Part shown: positions 1-6,982 of the stretch, piece after piece
Position numbering within the stretch: the first letter of the stretch is position 1
Layout: every line of letters starts with the position of its first letter
Source of the DNA: Chitinophagaceae bacterium UBA5175
Lineage (GTDB): Bacteria > Bacteroidota > Bacteroidia > Chitinophagales > Chitinophagaceae
Assembly: GCA_002413325.1 (NCBI GenBank)
Contig: DHWT01000022.1
Span: forward strand, 1 to 9,749
DNA: 9,749 nt
Reading direction: 5' to 3'
The notes under the pieces: model-generated
The model's input: the letters and a program-made list of their open reading frames with translations, nothing else
Database searches by the model: none
What the model was told of the DNA's origin: nothing
Made by a program: the position numbers and the translations under genes

Positions 1-131
1 ATCGTGGTTTCAACGATTCCAAATCCGCCGTATTTTACCAGCGAGGCGGTTGTTTGTTCAACCGGCAGGGCCTTAATCGCTTCCCTTGCTGCAGGTCTGG
101 TTTCCTGTATTTGTTTTTCTTCGTTTGCCAT
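1..131 (-). CDS. tssC: TssC, large contractile sheath subunit of T6SS (N-terminal fragment, cut by left edge)
   Basis: Only the first 43 codons are in the window; the gene continues past base 1. The fragment begins MANEEKQIQETRPAAREA and then has a segment ending in YGGFGIVETT. It lies directly downstream of tssB with an 18-base gap, the usual tssB-tssC order. TssB and TssC together form the helical contractile sheath around the Hcp tube, in the cytoplasm. The charged, presumably flexible N-terminus fits the family, in which this part of TssC contributes to sheath binding and ClpV recognition. The ATG at 131-129 is the first start in frame after tssB and has no obvious Shine-Dalgarno sequence. 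The identification rests mainly on position next to tssB, because the conserved core of TssC is outside the window. Confidence 0.82.
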   Translation of the reverse strand, partial: MANEEKQIQETRPAAREAIKALPVEQTTASLVKYGGFGIVETT

Positions 132-149
132 GTGGAGATATTAAAAGGT

Positions 150-596
150 TTAAGCTGATTGTGCCATTTCATTTATAAGCGACTGAATACAGGACAAATA
201 AGCTGATTTTGCTTCTTTGTTTTCAAGCAGGGTTCTCAATATTTTATTGGTCTTTAGTTGTTTTACGAATTTCTGCAGGTCTTCACACTGGTGGCTCAAC
301 TCATTCAGGTACGTACTTTGTCGGGTAATACCTTGTTTGCCAAAATTGCCCAGGGATTCAAAGTGTAGTTGTTCTGTTCTGCCGGCGCCGTCAGCTGTTT
401 CAAATTCAACTTCTTTGACTGGTTTGAAAAAACCGAAAACATCATTAATACTTTTCAGATCCGGAATGATCTGGGGAGACAGAGGGGCTTCATCGGTCAG
501 CTTTTCTATTAGCAGGGTCCTGTTTTGCGGTATGTCGGAAATACCTTCGTTTACTTCGATTTTTCTTTCCTGGCCACCGATATCATAATTGAACAT
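150..596 (-). CDS. tssB: TssB, small contractile sheath subunit of T6SS
   Basis: A protein of 148 residues, close to the usual TssB length of about 150-170. TssB interlocks with TssC to build the cytoplasmic sheath whose contraction drives the Hcp tube and spike out of the cell. The protein has the family layout: an N-terminal beta region, a central segment with a FESLGNFGKQGI motif near residues 79-90 (equivalent to the conserved F-x-S-x-x-D/N-F region), then a helical C-terminal half. It is the first gene after a 156-base gap that follows clpV and is 18 bases upstream of tssC. The start used is the ATG at 596-594, in a CCATATG context with no Shine-Dalgarno sequence. A duplicated element about 120 bases upstream may hold its own promoter, so the sheath genes could be transcribed separately from the clpV operon. 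Confidence 0.9.
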   Translation of the reverse strand: MFNYDIGGQERKIEVNEGISDIPQNRTLLIEKLTDEAPLSPQIIPDLKSINDVFGFFKPVKEVEFETADGAGRTEQLHFESLGNFGKQGITRQSTYLNELSHQCEDLQKFVKQLKTNKILRTLLENKEAKSAYLSCIQSLINEMAQSA

Positions 597-672
597 ATGG
601 GAAGGGTTTAAGAATGATGAATGTGTTTGTCTAAAAAGCAGATGGAATTGAATCCGTTATTTATTAAATGAA

Positions 673-710
673 TTGCCGGCAGTAAACATAAATCTTATCT
701 GAACCGGCAA
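673..710. repeat. Inverted repeat between clpV and tssB
   Basis: A perfect 7-base inverted repeat, TTGCCGG at 673-679 and CCGGCAA at 704-710, with a 24-base spacer. It lies in the clpV-tssB gap, between the duplicated element and the tssB start. On the minus strand it would form a GC-rich stem in the mRNA or a two-half operator site. The loop is long and no clean U-tract follows, so a classical intrinsic terminator is unlikely. It could partly uncouple tssB expression from clpV, or be chance. Confidence 0.3.
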
Positions 711-718
711 ATAATTAT

Positions 719-752
719 ATCGCTTAACAACCATTTAAATAGATGAATGTGA
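719..752 (-). promoter_or_regulatory. Duplicated upstream element, copy 1 (upstream of tssB)
   Basis: A 34-base segment that recurs at 7083-7116 with only 2 mismatches and in the same orientation. The longest identical run is 24 bases (726-749). Read on the minus strand, similarity continues less perfectly to about base 703. The core holds CTATTTAAATGG, one base short of a perfect palindrome, followed by TTGTT. This copy begins at the base next to the clpV stop codon and ends about 122 bases before the tssB start. Placement at a similar distance ahead of two minus-strand genes suggests a promoter or regulator-binding site. A clear TAnnTTTG -7 box is not seen, only the partial match TTATTTG at about 711-717. 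Confidence 0.5.
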
Positions 753-3245
753 TCATTCAACATCCCATGCCAGCTCGCTGATGGCTGACTCTTTCAGGGT
801 GATTTTCAGATTATTTCCCCTAGTCAGGCTTCCTCCTACGATCATACGCGAAATAGGCCGGCGTAGCTGATTACGGATAACTCCTTTTATTTGCCGGGCC
901 CCGTATTTCGGAGTAAAACCCGACAGGGCAAGGAATTTTTTAGCCTCCTGGCTGATCGACAGGGATACCCCCTGTTTATGCAACGGATCTGTTAGACTTT
1001 TCAAATGAATATCAAAGATGCGAACGACATTTTCTTCTGATATGGGGGCAAACGGGACAATTTCAGTTAACCGGGCAAGAAATTCAGGCCTGAAATATTT
1101 GGCCATGATTTCCATCATTTCGTTTGTTGAGGGGATCTGTTTTTTATTAAATCTTTCGGCAATGATTTCACTGCCAATATTTGAAGTGAACAGAATGATG
1201 GCATTTGAAAAATCACCTTCTTTGCCCAGGCGGTCGTGCAGTTTCCCTTCATCCAGGATCTGGAGGAAGATATCGAACACGGAGGGATGCGCTTTTTCAA
1301 TTTCGTCGAACAAAACCACGGAATAAGGTTTCTGCCGGATCTTGTTTACCAGTACACCGCCTTCTTCATAACCCACATAACCAGGGGGAGCACCATATAA
1401 CAGGGCCGCAGAATGTTCTTCTTTGAATTCAGACATGTCGAACCGGATTAGATAAGATTCGTCGTTGAAGAGATAATCTGCGAGGGACTTGGCAAGTTCC
1501 GTTTTCCCGGTTCCGGTTGGGCCCAGCAGGAAAAATGAGGCGATGGGCTGGCCTGCTTTGATCAATCCGGACCTGGACTCTAAAATGGCTTCCGATACGG
1601 CCTTGATCGCATGGTCCTGACCGACGACCCTTTTTTTCAATACATCTTCAACACCCAGTAATTTGTCTCTTTCCCTGCTTTGAATTTTTCCCAGTGGTAT
1701 TCCGGTTTTATACGAGATGATAGCGGCAATATCCTGTTTGGTGACCGTCTCTTTTTTTTCACCGGCAAAACCGGATAATTTGCTGAGTAGTAATTGCAAA
1801 TGTTCTGAATAGGCTTCCGGAATTTCAAGATCCGGATCCTGCTGCTGATCGCCTTCTTCCAGTTTATTCAGCAGAATCGGGCTCAGCTTATCTTTTAGTT
1901 CATTGTGACAGGATTTCAGTTCAGCCATCAAACTGTCCTTGTTATGGCCATGTGTATTTAAAATGATATCCAGCCGGCTTTTGATGGAGCTTATTTCCCT
2001 GACAGAAGTGTCCCCCATCATTTTAATCGCAGCCATGGTCCTGTCCATCAGGTCAACCGCGGAATCCGGCAGTCTTCGTTCTTTGGAATATCTTTTGGCC
2101 ATGACGGCTGATTCCATAAGTGCGTCCGGCTCCACTTTGAGCGCGTGATGTGTTTCATACAGACTCACAATTTGTTTTAGCATATTTACGGCGGCGGGTA
2201 TATCCGGTTCTTCCACAAGGACCAATTCAAACCGTCTGCTGAAAGCTTCGTCAGACTCAATATATTTCCTGTACTCTTCATGGGTGGTAGCGCCGATGAG
2301 TGTTAATTCGCCCCTGGCCAGTTCTGGTTTCAGGAGGTTAACCACGCCCGTTCCGACAGCTCCCTTGCTATCCAGTAAGGAATGAATTTCATCTATGAAG
2401 AGAATGGCTTTTTCGTATTGTTTAATTTCACGGATGATATTTTTTATGCGTTCCTCCACTTCGCCCTTATAGGAAGCGCCGGCTACCAGCGCACCGGTGT
2501 CCAGTTCAAAGAGACGTGCGTTTTGCAGGAGGGTAGGAACTTTCCCCTGAACAATCAGCTGGGCGAAACCATCTATCAGGGCCGTTTTGCCGACACCGGG
2601 TTCCCCGACAATAATTACATTGGGTTTGGTTCTTCTTCCAAGCACTTCCAGCAGCATACGCAGTTCTTTGTCGCGGCCCGTAATGGGATCCAGGTTATCG
2701 TCTTCCGCCAGAGCGGTTTTATCCAGACAGTATTTATAAAGAGCATTCGCAGTGGCATTTACTGCTTTTTTATCGCTGTCTGAATTCGTATTTAATTCCG
2801 GTTTGATGATTTTTTGAAATGCGTTGTCATCCACCGCGGCGGTCATCACTTCTTTCTGGGTTGCAGGAAATGTTTTCAGCTGATCAGTCGTAAAGGCAAC
2901 ACCGGGTTTTAAGAGGGCTATAAAAATGCTTACCGAATCAGTAAAATCATGGTTTAATTGAAGTGCAATCAGGTCGGCCAGTTCAAGGGTGGTGGCGACA
3001 GCCGCATCCGCGGAAGGGTTTTCCGGGCTCTTGTTTGTTTTCGGATAATTTTCCATACGGATTTCTGCCCATTCGCGCATAAAATGGATATCTTTTTGAA
3101 TAGAGGCCAGCCAGGAAGCAAGGCCGATTTCATTGTGCAGGATGGCCATCAGTAAATGGGCTGAGCCAAAGGTTTCATTGCGGTATTCTTTAGCCAGGGA
3201 CCCCGCGATGGCTATCGCCTTTTTAACTTCTTCTGGAAATGGCAT
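753..3245 (-). CDS. clpV: ClpV/TssH, AAA+ ATPase that recycles the T6SS sheath
   Basis: A protein of 830 residues, typical of ClpV and the ClpB/Hsp100 class. It unfolds contracted TssBC sheaths by ATP-driven threading so the subunits can be reused. Seen in order: an N-terminal Clp repeat domain (about 1-150); first AAA+ module with Walker A GEPGVGKT (214-221), pore loop around Y259-K260-G261, Walker B ILFIDE (281-286) and arginine pair R337-R338; a short middle domain (about 400-460); second AAA+ module with Walker A GPTGTGKT (575-582), pore loop GYVG (622-625), Walker B VVLFDE (643-648), sensor-1 N689 and sensor-2 GAR (782-784); and a small C-terminal domain. All catalytic motifs are intact in both rings. 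Location in a tss cluster supports ClpV over the housekeeping ClpB. It follows tssO by 53 bases. Confidence 0.95.
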   Translation of the reverse strand: MPFPEEVKKAIAIAGSLAKEYRNETFGSAHLLMAILHNEIGLASWLASIQKDIHFMREWAEIRMENYPKTNKSPENPSADAAVATTLELADLIALQLNHDFTDSVSIFIALLKPGVAFTTDQLKTFPATQKEVMTAAVDDNAFQKIIKPELNTNSDSDKKAVNATANALYKYCLDKTALAEDDNLDPITGRDKELRMLLEVLGRRTKPNVIIVGEPGVGKTALIDGFAQLIVQGKVPTLLQNARLFELDTGALVAGASYKGEVEERIKNIIREIKQYEKAILFIDEIHSLLDSKGAVGTGVVNLLKPELARGELTLIGATTHEEYRKYIESDEAFSRRFELVLVEEPDIPAAVNMLKQIVSLYETHHALKVEPDALMESAVMAKRYSKERRLPDSAVDLMDRTMAAIKMMGDTSVREISSIKSRLDIILNTHGHNKDSLMAELKSCHNELKDKLSPILLNKLEEGDQQQDPDLEIPEAYSEHLQLLLSKLSGFAGEKKETVTKQDIAAIISYKTGIPLGKIQSRERDKLLGVEDVLKKRVVGQDHAIKAVSEAILESRSGLIKAGQPIASFFLLGPTGTGKTELAKSLADYLFNDESYLIRFDMSEFKEEHSAALLYGAPPGYVGYEEGGVLVNKIRQKPYSVVLFDEIEKAHPSVFDIFLQILDEGKLHDRLGKEGDFSNAIILFTSNIGSEIIAERFNKKQIPSTNEMMEIMAKYFRPEFLARLTEIVPFAPISEENVVRIFDIHLKSLTDPLHKQGVSLSISQEAKKFLALSGFTPKYGARQIKGVIRNQLRRPISRMIVGGSLTRGNNLKITLKESAISELAWDVE

Positions 3246-3298
3246 GGTTTCATTCTTGGTTAAGAGCGTTAATAAAAATCAAAACCTGAAGGCGGGAA

Positions 3299-4228
3299 CT
3301 ACCCCATATTGGATAATTTCTTCAATTCAGTATCAATCTGGTTGATTGATTTATTGATCTTATCCTTATCCGGATAAGAAGGAACGGCTTTTTGCAAAAG
3401 TTGTCTGGCAGCCGAAAGAATACCTCTTCTTTCTATCAGGTTTTTTGTTTTTTCAGCCAGGGTATATAAGTTCTGGCCTTCTTCAAATAATACCAGCGAC
3501 TTTTTGTTTTCGTTAAAAACGTTTGCTGGTTCTGCTGGAGCCGGGACAACCGTTCCGGATTTGGCTTTTTGGCAGGCAGCCAGGTCTGACTGGCATTTCT
3601 CAAGCGTTTTTTGCAACTCGGCTTCCTTTGCATTACTGCCACCGCCACCACCGGGTGCTGCCGGGGCCGCTGCTGCCGGCTTTGAAGCCAGCATTTTACA
3701 TATTTCAAGTTGCTGGGTACAGAGGTCCAGTTGGGACCTGACTTTCAGTAATTCTGAGGCATCCCCACCTTTTCCTTCCAGTGATTTTTGAAGAGCTGTT
3801 ATCGTATTCCTGTAAGCCACCACCGCATTGAAAGCGCTGATATAATTGTTGGACTCTTTTTTTGAAACGGGGGATGTAAACAACGCGCTGTCGTTTTTCA
3901 GATTGACCAGGTCATCATTGATATTTTTTTGGTATTCCTGCAGATTACCCAGTAAAGTTCCTTTTTCATATTCGTTATTACTGCTCAGGTATTGTTCATC
4001 TGTACGTATGATATTTTTCAGATTCGTATTCATTCCCTCAATCCGGGTTAAAAGCTGAAGTTGTTCAGTTTCCGCGCTTTTATAAAGGAGGATCTTATAT
4101 TTAAAAATGCCAGCAGGCGTATTAAACAGGAAATAAACCGATAATATCACTGCGAACAGTGAAAAAGAGTAAAATCCGATGAATTTATTGATGGCTGTTT
4201 TTCTTTCAGCTTTATTTTCTGGTTCCAT
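3299..4228 (-). CDS. tssO: TssO-like T6SS-iii inner-membrane protein with periplasmic coiled coil
   Basis: A protein of 309 residues. A short charged N-terminus (NKAERK) leads into one transmembrane helix at about 14-36. A long periplasmic part follows: coiled coil at about 45-180, an Ala/Pro/Gly linker at 181-199 including five consecutive glycines, a second short helix (about 200-222), a Pro/Ala linker, and a helical C-terminal domain (about 240-305). TssO is one of the proteins (TssN, O, P, Q, R) that replace the TssJLM membrane complex in Bacteroidetes T6SS. The N-terminal topology and the position between tssE and clpV fit TssO, but the protein seems longer than the TssO I recall from Bacteroides, so TssP or a fusion is possible. 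Two cysteine pairs at heptad spacing (C170/C177 and C212/C219) are unusual. The start is the ATG at 4228-4226. Confidence 0.68.
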   Translation of the reverse strand: MEPENKAERKTAINKFIGFYSFSLFAVILSVYFLFNTPAGIFKYKILLYKSAETEQLQLLTRIEGMNTNLKNIIRTDEQYLSSNNEYEKGTLLGNLQEYQKNINDDLVNLKNDSALFTSPVSKKESNNYISAFNAVVAYRNTITALQKSLEGKGGDASELLKVRSQLDLCTQQLEICKMLASKPAAAAPAAPGGGGGSNAKEAELQKTLEKCQSDLAACQKAKSGTVVPAPAEPANVFNENKKSLVLFEEGQNLYTLAEKTKNLIERRGILSAARQLLQKAVPSYPDKDKINKSINQIDTELKKLSNMG

Positions 4229-4274
4229 AGACTGGAGGTTTACCGGCCGGTTTTTTTGGGTTTATTTTTAATAA

Positions 4275-4706
4275 TTATTTCTGGGCCAGGGGAGAAATAA
4301 ATACGGTGTCCCTGAAATGAAAGGGCTCATTCGTTTTTCTTATAAGTCCTTTGATCTCGATATGTAAACATTTTCTTACCCTGAGATTTCCTTCTTTAAG
4401 TAATTCGTTCTGTTCCTGCATCAAAACTTTGATATCCTGCAGCTGTAATCTTTTTTCAAATTTGCTGATCGCCTGCTTCAGGGAGTCGGTTAGTGTTTCC
4501 TTCCAATTGAAATTCAGTTGGATATTAAATTCCTCATCCCATAAACTGCAGCCAAATTCATCTGAATAAGCTGCTTCTCCACGGTAAGTGGATATGAGGA
4601 GGTGGAGATTTTGAGCAATAGAATGTGTTGGCGAACAGGTGGCCTGTTTCTTTTTCTGGATAATCTGATCCAGCCGAAGCGGTAATTTGTAAAAGCTGTG
4701 CTGCAT
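4275..4706 (-). CDS. tssE: TssE, GPW/gp25-family T6SS baseplate protein
   Basis: A protein of 143 residues, the usual size for TssE, related to phage T4 gp25. TssE is part of the baseplate wedge and nucleates sheath polymerisation in the cytoplasm. The diagnostic region is SIAQNLHLLISTYRGEAAYS (about residues 28-47), followed by DEFGCSLWDEEF. This matches the family pattern of a helix ending in T-x-x-GE followed by an aromatic/Gly segment. Its ATG at 4706-4704 lies 2 bases after the stop codon of the upstream barrel gene in the restored frame, so translation is probably coupled. No Shine-Dalgarno sequence is visible. A 46-base gap holding the 10-base palindrome ACCGGCCGGT separates it from the tssO-like gene downstream. 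Confidence 0.88.
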   Translation of the reverse strand: MQHSFYKLPLRLDQIIQKKKQATCSPTHSIAQNLHLLISTYRGEAAYSDEFGCSLWDEEFNIQLNFNWKETLTDSLKQAISKFEKRLQLQDIKVLMQEQNELLKEGNLRVRKCLHIEIKGLIRKTNEPFHFRDTVFISPLAQK

Positions 4707-4708
4707 GG

Positions 4709-5568
4709 TTAAAATCTGTATGCGATACCGATATTGATTCCAATGGAATTCATATTAAATGTATTCCCGGCTACAGAAGTGGTATAGGTTAATGTATTGC
4801 CGTTCGTGGTGGATGAGGTCTGCCCGCTCTTTATATAGGTGACATGTGTATCATAGGTGGCAGCGGATCCATTATTTACTACTGCGTTTGTCTCGTCATA
4901 ATTTGTAGGCGAAAGGACCAGGTAGTTCCGAATATTTCTCCATATCCTCTTAACTGATCTGTTAACCTGAACTGAACCCCCAGAGCCACATTCAAACCCA
5001 CGGTAAGTCCTATTTTATAGGTCCCGCTTATATTGGAAATATACGTGGATCCTACCATCGTATTGAATGAGGAGTCATATTGGGTTTTCTTCAGGTCCAT
5101 CGGTAAATTCAGGAGGATACCCAGCTTATTATATATGAGATAATCAGGTTTTGAAAGGGCTTTAAAAATCACGTGCGGAGTGATGGAGAGGGAAGTGTAA
5201 CTGATCGAAGTATTTATAAAGGAATTATACCCGGTCGTGGATACATAATTAGACTGGCTGTTCAGGGTGGTGCCTGAAAGGTATTCCACATCCGCACCGA
5301 TGTTCAGAAAATCACTGGCAATGACGCCGACTCCTCCACCGAAGCGTATGCCGCTTCCAAGTCCCTGTTTGCTCAGCGATGTATTTCCGGTACTATTTCC
5401 CTGCGTGTTGTTATCAGTGGAAACCAGTTTGTAAGAACCGGGTTGTATCAGGCCATAACCGCCATAGGCTTTAATGTAAAATTTTGAATCGCTTGTTTCT
5501 GTCTGAGCCTGATTTACAAGTGCTGACAGCAGCAGGATACACAGGAAACACGGGGTTTTGATGTTCAT
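4709..5568 (-). pseudogene. Outer-membrane beta-barrel protein, T6SS-linked, with a one-base frameshift
   Basis: The reading frame from ATG 5568 gives 229 residues and stops at 4879-4881, but barrel-like coding continues in another frame from about 4912 down to a TAA at 4709-4711. Adding one T to the TTT run (AAA at 4912-4914 on the plus strand) joins GTTWSF to SPTNYDET and restores a protein of about 286 residues ending in NIGIAYRF, a typical outer-membrane barrel terminus with a final Phe. The N-terminus is a signal peptide (about 1-22, ending VNQAQ), followed by alternating beta strands rich in Gly, Ser, Thr and Tyr, including GGYGLIQPGSY and RFGGGVGV. The restored stop lies 2 bases from the tssE start, which places the gene in the T6SS operon. 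The exact barrel family and role are unknown to me. The shift may be a sequencing error in a homopolymer or a genuine mutation. Confidence 0.78.
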
Positions 5569-5681
5569 TTTAGGTTGTTTATGTGATTTATGATTTGTTA
5601 TCCGGATCAGAATATATTTGTTTGTGACGATTAAGAGGTTTTTTATAAATTACATCCTACTCAATTCAATTTCAAGCATAT
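5569..5681. promoter_or_regulatory. Divergent promoter region between the barrel/tssE operon and tssN
   Basis: A 113-base AT-rich gap between divergent start codons (5568 leftward, 5682 rightward). It must hold the promoters of both arms unless transcripts start farther away. On the plus strand, TATATTTG at 5613-5620 matches the Bacteroidetes -7 consensus TAnnTTTG. TTTG at 5594-5597 could serve as the -33 box, although the 15-base spacing is a little short. This would start the tssN transcript about 50-55 bases before its ATG. No equally good box is seen for the leftward gene. Confidence 0.5.
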
Positions 5682-6443
5682 ATGGCTGATAAAGGGTTAG
5701 TTAAAAAATATGGAAGGAAGCCTTTATTATATGCTTTCATTTTCGTGATGTTTTTGGGTCTCACCGGTTTGCTTCAATGGGTGGATCCTGGCGGGGCCGA
5801 CACCTATTTTTATTTTGCGCAGGCATTGGTTTTGATTTTAGGTATTGTGTACGTTTTTTTATTATACCGATTCATTCCAAAAATTTCCCGGGACGATTTC
5901 GGGAAGGGTTTGGGGATTACGATATTAATCATGCTGGCCGGAACGATAGCAGCCGCGGTTGCCTATCATTTTATGAACCTGGATTACCGTTTCCTGACCT
6001 ATATCCTGCCTTTTATGGTTCCCTACCTTTGCTGGCAGGTTTTCCGGGTCTTTTTTCAGATTCCTTCACCCACTTTCAAAACCTGGTATTACCCGGTGAA
6101 CGAGGAAATGCCCGACCTGGACATGATTGATCTCTCACAGATAGAAGTGGTCCAGTTTGTATTCAGTAAAAATCCACAGGATACAACACAGACCAATTTC
6201 ACCGCAAAAGCACCGTTGAATATGACCCTGGGACAGTTGTTTTTTATTTTTATCAATGATTACAATGATAAAAATGCGCAACATCCCATTCATTATTTAG
6301 AATCTGCTGATCAGCCCTACGGATGGTTATTTTACCGTAAAAAAAAGTGGTTCAATCAGAAAGAATTCCTGGATTCGGATTTGTCTTTTCGTAACAATGC
6401 CATTCAGCCCAATGAATTCATTTATGCGGTCAGGGTTAGCTGA
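5682..6443 (+). CDS. tssN: TssN, polytopic inner-membrane component of T6SS-iii
   Basis: A protein of 253 residues with four hydrophobic segments (about 14-33, 41-63, 76-96, 103-124) followed by a soluble C-terminal domain of about 130 residues, probably cytoplasmic. TssN is specific to the Bacteroidetes subtype and, with TssO, P, Q and R, makes the trans-envelope complex that substitutes for TssJLM. The soluble domain contains TWYYPVNEEMPDLDMIDLS and TNFTAKAPLNMTLGQLFFIF, a well-conserved-looking block I associate with TssN. The gene is transcribed away from the barrel/tssE operon, so the tss genes are split between strands. It ends 20 bases from the end of the convergent lipoprotein gene. 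The start is the ATG at 5682; upstream is AT-rich without a Shine-Dalgarno sequence. Confidence 0.82.
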   Translation: MADKGLVKKYGRKPLLYAFIFVMFLGLTGLLQWVDPGGADTYFYFAQALVLILGIVYVFLLYRFIPKISRDDFGKGLGITILIMLAGTIAAAVAYHFMNLDYRFLTYILPFMVPYLCWQVFRVFFQIPSPTFKTWYYPVNEEMPDLDMIDLSQIEVVQFVFSKNPQDTTQTNFTAKAPLNMTLGQLFFIFINDYNDKNAQHPIHYLESADQPYGWLFYRKKKWFNQKEFLDSDLSFRNNAIQPNEFIYAVRVS

Positions 6444-6463
6444 TCCTGTGCTCACTTATTGTG

Positions 6464-6982
6464 TTATTGCCTTTTTGCCCAGGGAAACCTCAGTACACCT
6501 TCGGTCACTTCATATTTTTTTGCCGCAGAGGAATTGGATGCGGTGAAATAAAATGTGCCCTCAAATCCCTGATCATCCAGTTTGGTTACCACGAATTTTC
6601 CTGTTCTGCCGCCATAAAAACTATTTTCATCATCTGTTATGAAATCCGCTGCATTGTTTTCACCGAATTTTGCAATATCTCCTACTTTAATATGCGGAAT
6701 ATAAACATTGAAACCAATGGTGGTGCCATTGGCGGACCCCGTAACACGATAATCATTACTGCCCCTGCTGTTATCCGGGATCAGTTTGTCTGCCATCCAT
6801 TGCTTTCCGTCAATCACGGCTTTCATATACAGGTTGGCACCGGGAGCTTCTCCCGGAACATCGGTTTTTTCCCTGATCTGGTTGGCTAATTTCTGGGCTT
6901 CGACTGCGTTGTTTGCCTGTCCTGAGCATTTTGTGAACAAAACCAGGATGCTGAAAAGTAAAAAAGGATGTAGGGATCGCAT
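6464..6982 (-). CDS. Small predicted lipoprotein, resembling the DUF6252 type
   Basis: A protein of 172 residues. The N-terminus has a hydrophobic signal (about 5-16) and a cysteine at position 19 (FTKCSGQ), consistent with a lipoprotein, although Lys before the Cys is a poor lipobox. The mature part is a predicted beta-rich domain with GKQWMADK near the start and GFEGTFYFTASNSS followed by KKYEVTEG near the end. That is the pattern of Bacteroidetes lipoproteins of the DUF6252 sort, whose function is not established. It lies tail to tail with tssN (20-base gap). About 100 bases before its start is the second copy of the element found upstream of tssB, so it may be co-regulated with the sheath. 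It could be an accessory T6SS lipoprotein, or an unrelated neighbour. I do not recognise it as TssQ with confidence. Confidence 0.75.
   Translation of the reverse strand: MRSLHPFLLFSILVLFTKCSGQANNAVEAQKLANQIREKTDVPGEAPGANLYMKAVIDGKQWMADKLIPDNSRGSNDYRVTGSANGTTIGFNVYIPHIKVGDIAKFGENNAADFITDDENSFYGGRTGKFVVTKLDDQGFEGTFYFTASNSSAAKKYEVTEGVLRFPWAKRQ

Noticed and set aside
4234..4262. Perfect palindrome ACCGGCCGGT followed by a T-run, between tssO and tssE
   Set aside because: The T-run is on the plus strand, opposite to transcription, and the palindrome has no loop. Not a terminator for this operon.
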